Source: Gloeophyllum trabeum ATCC 11539
Lineage: Eukaryota > Basidiomycota > Agaricomycetes > Gloeophyllales > Gloeophyllaceae
Assembly (NCBI RefSeq): GCF_000344685.1
Contig: NW_006920424.1
Location: 838,269 to 881,962 of the forward strand
DNA: 43,694 bases
Reading direction: 5' to 3'
Position numbers and translations under genes: made by a program. The first letter of the stretch is position 1; every line of letters starts with the position of its first letter. Below are positions 1-11,143 of the stretch, in pieces. A model generated the notes under the pieces. The model was not told where the DNA came from. It searched no databases and saw nothing but the letters and a program-made list of their open reading frames with translations.

Positions 1-604
1 GCCGTCGATGCCTTAAGTCCTTTTGTACTTGGGGGGAGTGGGCCAATGCTGTGCATGGCTGGTTACGAGTCCTGAGCTGGGCATAAGATACTCCCTATTT
101 TACACTGTATATCATAGAGCTGACACAAATATTCCTATCTTTCTTGAAGTATCATTTGAATTTCACTAGACCGCTCGGGATCATCTTGTATATTCCTTGA
201 TTTGCTATAGAGCTCTGAATATATTATGGATTTCCCGCATTTTTCACAATTTTTCTGGCCCTTCTACAGCCTGCAATCAATTCCAGATACCAATGATGTA
301 ATGGCTCTGCAGATCGGGTGAACCTGCAGAGAGCCTATGTCATAGAAGGCAGGAGCCAATCAGAGTCCAGGAATCCAAACCGACGCGGCCCGCACCTCAG
401 CCACTGACTACAAGCCACTACAATAGTCAATTCCCACGATAAGCAATAAAAGTAAAACCGCCATGCGGACTAGGACAAGACACACAGTCGATAAATTCAC
501 CAAAATATTTTTGTAGACCCGTATAGCATACGCCCAGGACTAGAGAAAATAAAAGAGAGATAAGACGAAGAAATGAGCCCACAAGCGAGCAAATAATGGT
601 CACA

Positions 605-643
605 GAGACTACAAAAACGCGCCAAAAGTGGTTTTGTAGTCTC
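605..643. repeat. perfect 12-bp inverted repeat (hairpin)
   Basis: GAGACTACAAAA at 605-616 is followed after 15 nt by its exact reverse complement at 632-643. More TAGTCT/AGACTA fragments occur nearby (679-687). It lies in AT-rich non-coding DNA and may be part of a decayed small transposon. No terminal duplication was found. Confidence 0.6.
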
Positions 644-859
644 ACATACAAACGGACTTTCAACCGGAGTTTCAAAAGTGTAGTCTACAATACAAACTAT
701 AACTCCCACAACTTCTCGGCACAAAAGGTTCTCACGGGGTACAACGTTCGGCACGCAGGCATATTTTGCGCGTAAGGACTCGTCCTTCGTACCTCAGGAC
801 TCGTAACTGTCCTGCCCCACGCCCACCAGTTCGACTGAGGTATCGATAATGCCGCTAAG

Positions 860-1252
860 CCTACTAGTACTAGTACTACAGTCTAAGCAAGGACCATTAA
901 TTGGAGCACGTGCCCTGGCAAGGTCACGCGTTGTCGCCTTGACCACTCGACAAACCCCGACAAACCGTCTTGACGGCTTGACGGGGTCACCGAGACAAGG
1001 GGTCAAGGCTTGACCCTGCCAACACTGTCTACGTCGCGTCAATCGACGTTCATCGACAGATAACACGGTAGCTAGATTAGGCAACTCGAGCTGTAGCTCG
1101 AGCGGTCCGTAGCCGCGGAGAGCCGCTCCATCAACGGCTACGAGCCGACACAAGAATAAAGGTGCCGCTCTCATTGGCTCGCAAATTCTGGCTCGAGCCG
1201 CTGTTCGGTCCGGCACGGCACGCCGGCTCGAGCCGTGCCGTGGCAACACTAG
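860..1252. repeat. palindrome-rich GC island, possible hAT-like remnant
   Basis: Several copies of GGCTCGAGC or CTCGAGC occur (about 1086, 1191, 1227). The right edge reads GTGGCAACACTAG, matching the first ten bases (CTAGTGTTGC) of the 11144-11743 element in inverted form. Between 910 and 1030 there are inverted TTGACC/GGTCAAG repeats ending in CCAACACTG. I could not find a matching left end, so this looks like a truncated or composite non-autonomous element. Confidence 0.35.
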
Positions 1253-2217
1253 AAATCAGGCCATCTGGACTTCCCTACCTTCTTCCGACGTCCCTGGCAC
1301 CCACTCCGACCCACTCCGACTATACGTGGTTCTCTGAATTGATGGTCTATCGATCTGCAAGCGGCTGTAACACCACTAGTGCAGACAAGGCGACAGTAGG
1401 CAATACCCCGGCAGTGCTTCCTCGATATAATGGTAGCTTGGAACGAAGCGGGCTCTGACAGCAGGCCATGGCTTTGCCGGAATATCTCTTGACAGTGACG
1501 AGCCTGTTCTTGCCACAGTCCTGTTCTCCGGATCCACTTCCTCAACATCCGTATGCTACTGTGCTTGTTTCTGTTAGCTTTAGATAGGTTCTTCAGTATA
1601 CATAGCCCACGTTTCTGGGGAAGCGCCAAGCATATTAATAGCATGATTCTTTATATGCTCAAGTTTTGTGCCAGTGTCACCAAACAAGACCTTCGCGCGT
1701 TCACGAAAGCAGCCTGGTGCCTACGATATTATAACATCATTCATAAGACAGAAAAGAGACCGGGCTCAGTTTGCCTACGAAAGCAGGGAGGACTCGCACA
1801 GGGCGAAGCTGCACTAGCAAGATAGATCCAACACTTACCTGACGGGTATTTTAAGAAGGGCAGCGATATCAAAATCTTACCGCCCATCCACATAGGCAAA
1901 GGCATCGAGCTTCCTGTGTATAAATAGAGGGATGCCACGTCAGATAATACAGACGCCCAGACTGCCTAGGGTGAGCGATAATCTCTGTGGTGAACCGTGC
2001 ACCGATTCAAGCCGGAGGAATCCGTTTTTTAGGCAACGCAAGGCAACCCGGGATGGTCTATATGCTCGATGGTCTGAGGTTTGAGGAGATCAGGCCTTGC
2101 CATTGTACAGCACTTCCAGCGATAGAGAGTGTCATTTACCGCCGCTCGACGTAGGAAACGACATGACGCCCAAAATATGACTTCCTGTAGAATCATGTCC
2201 ACTGCACCCTAAACACA

Positions 2218-4644
2218 CTAAGGCAAAGCCAACCATCTAGCGACCAACTGAGGGAAGTCAGGTGTGCCAAGACCGGTTACTGGGTCCCAACCAGCCGTGG
2301 CATTGAACCCGATAGTGCCACATCCAGGGTTGCTGCCAGTAGTTATGTCGTGAAATGCGCCGGTAAAGGCGGGTGAGTATATCTGTTGAGCAGGTTGTTC
2401 CAGAGAGTCAGGTAAGTCGAAAAGGATCGTAGAAAGCACACGAACGGTAGGGTTGATGAAACCTATCGGGCTCTTGCCAGCAGCTAGGCGGGCATCGTTG
2501 ACTAGCGTCAAGATGGAGCCAGTCACCGGAGAGGAAGCTGACGTTCCGAAGACAAGCTCGAACTCTCCATCAATGGCAACAACGTAGTTGGCACTACTTG
2601 ACCCATTAGACGAGGCACGCGATAATAAATAAAGACACTGACCCATTTGCGGCGACGTCGGGGAAGCCTCTAGACTGTTAACAAAGACAGGCGAAGGTCA
2701 GAAACAACTCCGTCATTTGCAATTACATCGAACATTACCTTGCCCGTAGCGTTGTATTGGCTGGCGGTGTAAGGTGGCGGGTAGGCGGTAAGGTAGTGCT
2801 CAACTGCGGCTGCCTGGTACGATGGCATCGCGAAGTAGTTGCTGAAACCCCCACCGCTGTAGATAACCTGCATGCAGGCGCTCTCTGGCTCCGCAACGCT
2901 GGCACCCGGATTCACTTGGGTGGCCCCGACAGACGTGACGTACGGGCAGGTCCCGGGGAAACTTGGGTTGAACATGGTACCATTAGCGGTCTGAGAACCT
3001 GGTGGAGAATAGAATCGTAGCGTTGCATCAAGATGACTGCGCAGAACTAGTGCACGCTCTCGTACCGTCAGAATTTAGGCAGAGATCGCCATTCCCAGCT
3101 ACTCCATCGTCACCAGAGCTATATAAAACCGTGGTGCCCATCAACCCGAGTTTAGCGTACTCAGCACATTGCCGTGCTGCGTACGCCGGGGAGAGATCAG
3201 CTTCATTATAGCCGTAGGACGTCGAGATGACATAGGCGGGGGTGGCGGTACCACAGTCTTCGGGACCTGCGGCGACATATGACGGTAAGCACTTTAGAGG
3301 CTAAGCGCAGGCACAGTGTACACACCTTCATAACCACCACCATAGGGATCCGGATAGATGGAGTCGTAGTTGGGGTCGTCCCCACCTTCGAATGTACAGT
3401 ATGATCCGTCAATAGCATCAAGGAAGTTGTTGAAAGAAGCGCCTGGGCAGTTACGAAATGAGCTGAAAATATAACTCTGATGGATAAATCAATGGGACTA
3501 CCTTCGACCATATCTCCAGTCTGATACAGCGTGATAGGCTGCGGATCAACCAGAGACATCGCGTACTGGAGATCCAAGTCGCTCTCGCCATTGTAATCAA
3601 AGCCTGTGTACTCGGTCTGCGCGTAACCTGAATGGAAAATCTCTCTTGAGGACATTATTTCGTCTATATTCCCGATATTCTTACCTCCATCGATGGACAC
3701 CATTTTAGGGGAAGACCCGACAAGATTAGGGGTGAAATTGCCGAAAAACATGTTTAAATCCGTCTGCAGATACGCCTGAGGAGTGTATTCGACTAGGCTA
3801 CGGTTATTGAGATCACGCGGGAGGACAACACGACAACCTACCTATCCCGTAGCTATTCTTGCTGGTAGCGACAGGCTCATAAACAATTCCATACAGGGCC
3901 CTCAAACAGATCAGAGTAATCTGTTGATCGCAAGCCTCCAACTGGTTGAGGATGCTACTGACTGTTCCCGTAGTCTTTGGCTTTAGCCCGACACCGGGCT
4001 GACCGATGTTGCGCAGCGTGTGGCCGGATGGATTGTTGTCTCTTTTGATGACGGCATCGAAGTGGATGGAGGGTAGGACCAAGTCGACATGCTTGCTGAC
4101 GTGCTCGGGTAGCTGGTAGCTGTCACACGCTGTAATCCATGGCATTCAGCGCAGGAACATCGAGAAAAAGCGAACGGGAGTTACCGACGTGTTCCTTGCC
4201 GGTGAAATGCGAATAGACGTGATATTCTGTGTTCAGAAGACGCTCAGCCTCCTCAATTGTGGCATTGAGTTCTATCCATGTCCTGGCGCCGCTGAGCTTT
4301 ATCCTGGAGGGCTCGATGCCGGAATCACCCAGCCACTCTCGGACGGTATCGACCGTCTCTCTGCTCGGAGCGAACGTCTGCGCGACCTTGCCAGCCGACC
4401 AGTGTTTCCCATAGTTCGCCGACTCCGGCCCAGAGACATCGAGCAGAAGCTCTTCTAGCTTGTCCATGTTACTCTGAACGAGGCCGATGCGCAACGGCAG
4501 GACCGCAGCCGAGTCATGTCGACGAGAGCGCGACCATCCTGCGGGCGTGTGCGAACGCTTCTCATGCGTGACCAGCGGAGAGACCCGAGGCTCAGCGAAA
4601 GCCACAGAGAGCAGAGCCAACGTCAAGAGCGGAAGGAACAGCAT
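2218..4644 (-). CDS. secreted sedolisin (peptidase S53), tripeptidyl-peptidase type
   Basis: Acid serine-carboxyl protease, predicted to be exported and to remove tripeptides or degrade external protein. Nine exons joined in frame (4644-4185, 4129-3842, 3792-3502, 3442-3326, 3266-3066, 2998-2739, 2674-2643, 2593-2446, 2382-2218) give about 653 residues. A hydrophobic signal peptide (MLFLPLLTLALLSVAFA) is followed by a pro-kumamolisin prodomain (about residues 40-200). The catalytic pair is in GESDLDLQ (Glu about 319, Asp about 323), the oxyanion Asp is in SSGDDG (about 438), and the nucleophile is in FGTSASSP (Ser about 568). The conserved NPGCGT region follows. All family hallmarks are intact. 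A TATA box lies about 36 nt upstream of the ATG. The subfamily (tripeptidyl-peptidase rather than endopeptidase) is inferred from overall similarity. Confidence 0.93.
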
Positions 4645-4679
4645 AGCTGGTCTATACTCCAGTCTAGCCGTGGGCCGGC

Positions 4680-4685
4680 TTTATA
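4680..4685 (-). promoter_or_regulatory. TATA box of the sedolisin gene
   Basis: Minus-strand CCTATAAAGCC sits about 36 nt before the ATG at 4644. This would leave a very short 5' UTR. Confidence 0.5.
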
Positions 4686-5895
4686 GGATGACTCGGGATC
4701 ACTTGCCATGAGTGGGCGGATATCGTTCACATTTAGACCGTGGAAGATACTCTCACGTCTACCGATGGTAGGACGCGAAGAAGCGTTTGTCGTATCAATG
4801 TTGATCAAAGCCATGAGTAGGCGGCACTGCTTGGGTGTAATCAGTTGTGGCTGCGAATTCGATGTGACCGTATAACGCTCGGCAAGAACGGTGAAACCAC
4901 AGATACACACAGAGACGAATTCATGCAGTTACATCTAGGCGAGACGACGTGCGCGACATGCGCAAGATAAGGATCCAGTCGTCAGCGATGAGACCAACGT
5001 ACACCGGGAGTATTCTCGGTCGAAGACATCTCCAGGGTAAATCAGTTACACTGCCATTGGCCACAGAGTCGCAAAATGAATGCGTTCATAAGCAAGATCT
5101 ATTCCGCGGAATGGGACCGGATGCAGTTCCGCCGATGCGCATGGTATCACGATATAGATAGCCACATCTCAGATCGCGTATGTGCAAGAGCTGGAGAGAC
5201 GCTTTCGGAGGGACTGTCTGGTCACACGAGACAGGACAGTCTCTCCGAAGGCATAAGGGAGATTCCATTTCCAGGTTGTATCGGATAACCGACCTGCAGG
5301 ATGGACCATGCGACCTCGCTTGAGTGAGAGAATTGACTTCAAAAACCGCGGGTACCAGAGAAGCCGGACTTGCAGCCAGCTGTGCTGGCTGTCCTCCAGT
5401 AGGACCTTCAAAATTTAGTTGGTAAAGGTGCAGCTTGTCGGCGTTGGTTCGACATCAGGTATGGGCGCCGGGCCGCGGCGTTCTCAAAACCGCAAGGCAG
5501 TGAACGAAAGATAATGCCAAGGCCCGTCTTAGCAGGGACGTGGCTGACAATGTAATTTGAACCCATTGGAACAACCGACAAGGCCATTCAACTTAGAAAA
5601 TGCTCTCCTCTGGAGTTGGTTGTAAGAGTGGACAGCGGTGCTTTCCGCTGGGCGTACGCAGGGAAAGGTAGCCTGCCCGGAGGACCACATCGCTGGGGAC
5701 CCGTACACAGCATACAAAGGAATCAAGAAATGTTGAAGATTCGGAAGAGCAAGCGACAGAATCCGCCGGAATATGCAGTGGGGTCGTCATTGGGTCGTCA
5801 GCGAGGTGATTGTGCGAAGGTTTCTTCCGGAGCGACGGCGACGTACCATCGTCCGCAATTGCCTACAATCCTAGTTACGCGTTCTGAGCTTCGAA
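4686..5895. other. intergenic, no gene seen
   Basis: The space between the divergent sedolisin and RPP1 genes contains only short unrelated frames. The one structured feature is an imperfect inverted repeat at 5202-5250 (CTTTCGGAGGGACTGTC against GACAGTCTCTCCGAAG, 17-nt loop). Confidence 0.5.
5202..5250. repeat. imperfect inverted repeat, 16-17-bp arms
   Basis: The arms 5202-5218 and 5235-5250 pair with one mismatch and one bulge around a loop of about 16 nt. It could be a hairpin in the RPP1 upstream region or a remnant of a small element. Confidence 0.45.
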
Positions 5896-7233
5896 ATGTT
5901 CTTCGACCTGAATCTTCCAGTACCAAGTCCGCCCGTTACTCGTCAAAATCAAACAAACAAAGGAAAGGGCAAGCAGCCAGCCGCCACCCTATCAGTCTCG
6001 TACTCTGCTGCCCAAGTCGCGGCCATAGAGCATCGGGTAGACCTTCTGGTCCATTGTCAGTATTTCTGGAGCAGAAGGATCGATGTACACGAGAGCTAAC
6101 GAGGGCCAGATAGTAGGATACTCCGTCATTGCATTTAATCAAGCGGTGCAGAAGAAAATCGACCCGAAAACACATGTCAACATTTTGGACCCTCTGTTGT
6201 CCCAGATGCGAAAGCGGTCGGATATCGTTTATCTGAAGCGACTGACTATCGTCCTGGACGATGAAAGCGAGAAGGGATTTGGCTTGGCGAGTCCTTCATT
6301 TCGTCGCCATCCGGCTTACTCTGACCTTCGCCCAGACAAATAACAACCAGTCGCTAGTTGCACCCTATGATATCCTCGCGCTATCACCCACCACGGGCGG
6401 GAGCTTCACGCTCGCGTGCCTCACGCACACGCTCCCCTCCCCGCTCACCACGCACATCATCAGCCTTCCGCTCTCCCTCCCGCGCCTCCCCTTCCATCTA
6501 AAGCACACGGTCGTACGCACGGCCATCAAGAACGGCGCGGTCTTCGAAGTGAATTATGCTGGAGCGCTGGGCGTGGAGGACGGCGGGGAGGCGGGGAAGC
6601 GCAATTGGTGGGCGGGCGCGCGGGAGCTGGTGAGGGTGGTAAAGGGCAAGGGCGTCCTTGTGAGCGGCGGGGTCAGTAATGACTGGGATCTGCGGGCGCC
6701 TCGGGATGTGGGGAACTTGTGAGTTGTGCATGTCAGGCTATGGCGCTGTGTGGCTCCTGACCAAGCTGTCAAGGATCACGCTGCTTGGTTTGCCTCAAGA
6801 CGTCGCACATCACGCCTCAACTACAATTCCGAAGTCACTGGTTCTCAGAGCGCGTAAGAAACGTATATTTCTCCGTAGATGCAGATTCTAATGTCTTGCC
6901 GTAGAGACGCGCCGGACATACCGTGCGATCCTCTCGGAGCCAAAAATTGTGATACCCGAAAGCGCAACCGGACAAACCGAAGCCGCCTTCACCTCAGAGA
7001 CAGGGAGTCAGGTGGACGTTGTGCAAGCATCTTGTATCCAGGCAACGTCAGAACCTGTCAAAGGTCAGGACCAGCTGCCCATCTCTACAGGGCCAACCGC
7101 AGCTGGGAATGGTAAGAAACGCCCCCTGGAGCTCGACGACAAGGTAGTTCCGCTATCGGCGGAGGGAGACGCATCAGAGAGGAAGAAAAAGAAAAAGCGG
7201 AAGAATAAGGATAATGGCGGGGTTACGAGCTGA
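5896..7233 (+). CDS. RPP1: RNase P/MRP protein subunit p30 (RPP1)
   Basis: Protein subunit of nuclear RNase P and RNase MRP, which process tRNA 5' ends and rRNA. Five exons (5896-6055, 6114-6286, 6336-6718, 6774-6853, 6905-7233) give 374 residues. Family landmarks: MFFDLNLP at the start, HLGYSVIAFN across the first junction, LKRLTIVLDD, APYDILALSPT, LPFHLKH, VKGKGVLVSGG, LRAPRDVGNL and the LLGLPQDVAHHA segment. This matches the human RPP30 order. The tail is rich in lysine (ERKKKKKRKNKDN), a likely nuclear localisation signal. The second intron (6287-6335) fits the frame only with a GC donor (TTG/GCGAGT). The gene converges on terpene synthase 1. It is a housekeeping gene and probably not part of the terpenoid pathway. 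Confidence 0.93.
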
Positions 7234-7695
7234 GTGGTTGCGCTCCCTACATGTATTGTGTACTCAACTTGGAGTTGCGTTTCAATATGGTAATGGTCGA
7301 ATGTATACGGGCCTGGCACTTTGAATGGCCACTACCTCTTTCCGGCTCGGATAGGAACGGACATCGGCCAATATTTCCACGAGATTTAAGGTGGTGTTTG
7401 TACAGACCCTGGCAGAACTGACGCTTCATTCGCGACAGGCAGTGTGGCGATCTCTTCCCCGATCCGGCCGAGCAGTAACTGCTCAATTATGGAGAATGGT
7501 TACAGTAGGGGGTCCCTCAATTCAACGCTTACAACTTGTAGTTGATAGTCGACAAGCCGTGCGCTAACCGCCTCTCTGCGGTCGCGCAGAGAATAATGGT
7601 TCGTGGCCGTCCAGTCGAATATGTACACGTTGGGCTACAATTGGCCTCGAAACGATTTCTAGGGGATCGTGAAATTGAAAGTTTTACCGATGCTG
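7234..7695. other. convergent intergenic region
   Basis: This is the space between the 3' ends of RPP1 (+) and terpene synthase 1 (-). No gene seen. Both 3' UTRs must fall within about 460 nt. Confidence 0.5.
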
Positions 7696-9063
7696 TCAAT
7701 GGTTTAGAAACTCGCTCAAGAAGTCCAACTGGTATCTCGTGGATTCCAAGTGCCAAGTGATGTACCCGTCCCTCCATCCTCTCCATTGTCTGGCGACCTG
7801 CCTGTCTATCGCCTCGTCCACATCGTCATCCTCTTCGGCTTCCCCAGCTACACTGTTGTCGAAGTCGGCCAAGCGAAGTAAGACATCGACTCTGTGGAAC
7901 GATTCCTTCACCTGATCACACAGGAGGTCTATGGTATCGTTCACGTCCCAGTCCGTCGTGCCCAAAAGAGTCTGCTGCCTTCGGATGGACTGCGTCAAGA
8001 GTTGGACCAGGTTAAACTCTTCGCCTTCCATCTCTTCTTTGTGGAAGGACAGCAGGTCGTTCATGATCTCCTATCGAGTAAATGGGAAGACCATTTGAGG
8101 ATGTACCCCGTCACTGCGGTGTGAATGACGTACAATCGTGAACGCAATATCGGGTATAGCCTTGATATACCGCGTGAGTGGCAATTCCTGCGCCCGGTTC
8201 GCTTTGAAAATGGCGGCTGCATATGATTCAGCTATGGCAGTCTTCTGGCGAAGGAAATGTGGGCTGGCAATCGTCGGTAAGCCAGGCCTCCCATGTTCAT
8301 CATGGGTTATCACGTACAATCTGACTGCTTCTGCTTCCAGTTTCATGGAGCTCAACCGGACTTCTTTTGCGTGGTTCAGGCTTGCTTCACCTCCCTTCCG
8401 ATGTTCCACCAGACGGTTATATCCCGTATCGAACGGGCTCGCTCGTAACTCCTCGTCGACCGTTACTATCCTTTTCTCTAGCAACGCAGCGTCCACATAC
8501 GCGATCCAGGGTGCGACACCTATGTTACGCAACACGGCGTCTTTCTCATAGTAATCCGACATCTCCCGGATACACTCTTCGTAGATAGGAAGGATAGTGC
8601 CGGAAGGTTGAGACTGCCCGACGTACATCCTGTGCGAGAAGAGCGCCATGTGCTCGTACATGGCCTCGTCCTCCAAGGAATCGTCGATCGCTATGGCGAG
8701 CACGGTGAGCTTAGACATGATCATGAGGAGTTCTCTGTCCCCGAGAGGGTATGCTCGTATGTTGACTTGGCTGCCCTGGTCTTCCAGAGCGGCAAGTTTC
8801 CTCTGATCCCAATGGAGAGCGGGTTGGACTTTCGTCACCATCCACTCATGCAGGGCGTTGTCGAAGTCGGGATCGGGAGTGGCTGGTGGGTCGTAGCGGT
8901 AGCCGATCTGGTGAAGCAGTTGGCGAACTCGGACCTTGTGGTCGATGGAAGTCTTGTCGACTGACTTCTCCGGAGAATAATTGAGAGTTGTCGCGTTGCG
9001 CGTAGCCTTCAACTTGGGTACAGCCATCCGACGTACTTCAAGGTCGATCTGGGCGGGTCTCAT
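7696..9063 (-). CDS. terpene synthase 1 (trichodiene-synthase-like sesquiterpene cyclase)
   Basis: Class I terpene cyclase, expected to ionise farnesyl diphosphate with Mg2+ and form a sesquiterpene. Two exons (9063-8134, 8070-7696) give 434 residues. The Asp-rich metal site is IDDSLED (Asp127/128), and the second metal (NSE-type) site is NDLLSFHKE (Asn314, Ser318, Glu322), both as in the TRI5 family. The C-terminal WRGWRDGYITWHLES helix also matches its paralogue at 20786. ATG 9063 gives an N-terminus of similar length to the paralogue; a second ATG at 9027 is possible. A TATA box lies at 9151-9160. Residues encoded by about 8303-8249 correspond to an intron in the paralogue (see findings). 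The product cannot be told from sequence. Confidence 0.9.
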
Positions 9064-9150
9064 GCTGCCTAGGTGCCTCTGTGAACTCTGAGGAGTGCTG
9101 GGCTGGAGGCGATGGGATGCTGATGATTACTAGGGCTGTTCAAGGGTACC

Positions 9151-9160
9151 TCTTATACCT
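9151..9160 (-). promoter_or_regulatory. TATA box of terpene synthase 1
   Basis: Minus-strand AGGTATAAGA lies about 90 nt before ATG 9063. The paralogue has GGTATAAAG at a similar distance (about 100 nt), which supports both. Confidence 0.5.
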
Positions 9161-9854
9161 ATGAGCTCCCCATCTAAACTTTTTCCTGCTCTTACGAAGC
9201 AGACAGGCCGTCGGATCTGTTTAACCCAGGGAACTGCGTTCTCATATCAGTTCTACATAGTGACGCGTTGACAGGTATGTTCTATATATGCTAAGGACAG
9301 CGTTAAGATAACCTAACGCCGGCCTGCGAATTCAAGATGGCCGTTGGTATTACGTGAAGTGGCAATCCCAGCATTCAGGAAAGGTGGGTAATCCAGTTAA
9401 TCGATTTTGGGTATTCCGATCTCCTCTTCCGGGGTTCTTGGTCTCTACGCTCCATGGGACAAAACTCCAGCATCGCATTCGGATATTTGACTTGTCAATA
9501 ATACGGAGATAACATAAGAGGATATCATCCGGCTACAGGCTGATCCCGTGTCATGCGGCCCTCGCCCAGGGGCCATAGAAGTAGCAAGAGATTCACAAGT
9601 AAGGTGCGTCATGAGCGGGTGTTTAGCACGAGTAGTCCTACGTCCTATTGCTTAACGCTTATGAGAGACATCAACAGGGGAATGCGATTTCATTGAGCTA
9701 GCTGTAAGCGTTTACGGCCCTTCTGCATAAGGCTCCGAGCAATTGGCGTATCCGCGTGCGAATACTCATGAAGATTTGGTCGGAAATGAAACCGTACGGT
9801 GTCACCGCTTCTGTCATTGGTCGGTGTAGAGACTGATATGGACGTACGGGAGAA
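9161..9854. other. upstream region of terpene synthase 1, no gene seen
   Basis: No coding sequence is supported. A block at 9411-9440 (GTATTCCGATCTCC...) recurs at 10679-10708. A block around 9765-9795 (ATGAAGATTTGG...GGAAATGA) recurs near 10966-10996. Both point to local tandem duplication. Confidence 0.5.
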
Positions 9855-9982
9855 TGCAGGTCCGACCGTAGCTGAGAATCGTTAAAGGAGCCTAGAAGAC
9901 AAGGCCGCAACGTCACGAACGAAGCGAAGATTAAGAGGCAAAATAAAGCGGAAGGAAAGAACAACCGGGGAATCTACGAGCT
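9855..9982 (+). pseudogene. relic of the RPP1 3' end
   Basis: The stretch aligns base by base, with gaps, to the last exon of RPP1 (about 7085-7245). Shared features are the ACCGxAGCTGxGAATxGTAA block, the AAG/AAA-rich lysine tail and the ending GAGCTGAGTG around the stop codon. The frame is interrupted, with a TAA soon after GAATCG. Only the final exon's 3' half remains. Together with the terpene synthase relic to its right, it reproduces the convergent RPP1-terpene synthase arrangement, so it arose by segmental tandem duplication. Its degree of decay suggests no function. Confidence 0.7.
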
Positions 9983-10139
9983 GAGTGTTGTCAGTCTGTC
10001 GAGATTTCTGCATTCAAATCGACGGCCCTCTGTCGTGTCCGTGTCCGATACTAGAGGTTATCGTCTACGATCTCAGTAGCTTTGCGCCGTACATGACCGG
10101 CGAAAGCAGAGAACACAAGGAACGAGGAGCTCCTCCCAT

Positions 10140-10440
10140 ACTGTCAGGGCTCTCTTGAGAAGTCCAGCCATACATCCAGACTTCAAGTGCCTGGTGATGG
10201 ATCCATCCTTAAAGCCTCTCCATTGTTTGGGAACCTGTCTATCACCTTGTCTACGTCTTTGGCCTCTCCGATTTCGCTGACTGTCTCGTAATCGAAGTCG
10301 TCCAAGCGAAGCAAGATACCGAATCTGTCCAACGCCTGACATGCTTGCACTGCAGCTCTATGGTATCGTCCGCTGTGCTGGCTGGCTGTGTATGAAGTTG
10401 TGTCGGATGCTCTTCCGCCTGATTTTCCTTGTGAAGATGC
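10140..10440 (-). pseudogene. relic of the terpene synthase C-terminal exon
   Basis: The minus strand carries pieces of the second exon of terpene synthase 1 in the right order but in different frames. A segment reads LHKENQAEE (against FHKEEMEGEE), then DDTIELQC (against NDTIDLLC), then RFGILLRLDDFD (against RVDVLLRLADFD). After a frameshift near 10240 it reads RQVPKQWRGFKDGSIT (against RQVARQWRGWRDGYIT). The NDxxS metal site is deleted, and a TAG-like intron end precedes the block as in the parent. Exon 1 is missing: homology resumes only at the parent's upstream region (10679, matching 9411). This is a third, dead copy of the family. Confidence 0.85.
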
Positions 10441-10739
10441 GAGGTCTTATCTACTCACCAATGGGAGGAGGAGCTCTACCATGTCAGCTCAGCGTGTGCT
10501 TTAAACTGGTATCTCTCATCTAAGCCCGTCGATAATATGATCGAGCCGCCCTATTCAAGTCCAGACCGGCCGCTAATGCATGTGCCCTCAAGTACAGAAG
10601 TTCTCAGTACATCAGTGTCCCAACGTCGTAGGCTATAATGGACCGTACAGGCTCTGACGGCTTCTTCTCGTCATTCAGTATTCCGATCTCCCTTCCCCGA
10701 GTTTCGCGGTCGCTTCGCTCTCTTGGAGGGAACTCCGAA

Positions 10740-11143
10740 ACCTCGTACGAACCTGAACCTGGTTCCTTTTTCCATACGAAAGGTTGTAATGCGGCCCTTT
10801 TCCTCCTTCCCACGACCAATTGCCTGGACCATCCTGCCGCTTCCTCGCTATCGTTATGGGAATTCACCTAGGTTATCTAGGCTGCTGTGACTGCTTCAGG
10901 AACAGTTCCGAGCCTCGTCTCGTGCATGGCTCGGAGATTTGGAGTGCGCCTCCATGTCAAGTGATGAAGATTTGGGTTGGAAATGATCCGTACCTAGCGA
11001 CTGCTGTTGCCGGCGCCCCACAGAGCTCATGAGAACTGTCTGAGGAATCAGGATTGCGTCATAACATTTTGGAATGGGGATGCAAGAGATCTCAAATAGA
11101 AAGCTCGGACATAGGCCAATCCCCAGGACCCAGGGTTCGGCGT
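10740..11143. other. intergenic, no gene seen
   Basis: Open frames here lack homology, and the minus-strand frame 10604-10867 is low-complexity and charged. A segment near 10905-11005 resembles 9705-9805, so it belongs to the local duplication. Confidence 0.45.

Larger units (their letters stand above)
1..2217. other. gene-poor left flank
   Basis: I see no gene that I can support. The stretch holds a short hairpin (605-643), a palindrome-rich GGCTCGAGC island (about 860-1252) and scattered short open frames without homology or credible splice patterns. A minus-strand frame around 1741-1938 ends at a plausible GTAAGT splice donor but has no ATG start and no continuation, so it is not called. 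Confidence 0.5.

Noticed and set aside
1249..1644. 131-codon minus-strand frame near the left end
   Set aside because: No family resemblance and no splice partners, and it runs into the GC-rich repeat island.
1741..1938. Minus-strand frame ending at a GTAAGT donor
   Set aside because: It starts at a non-ATG codon and no continuing exon could be found.
9698..9964. 88-codon minus-strand frame
   Set aside because: It is antisense to the RPP1 relic and explained by that duplication.
10604..10867. 87-codon minus-strand charged frame
   Set aside because: It overlaps the duplicated upstream block of the terpene synthase. No homology, and low complexity.
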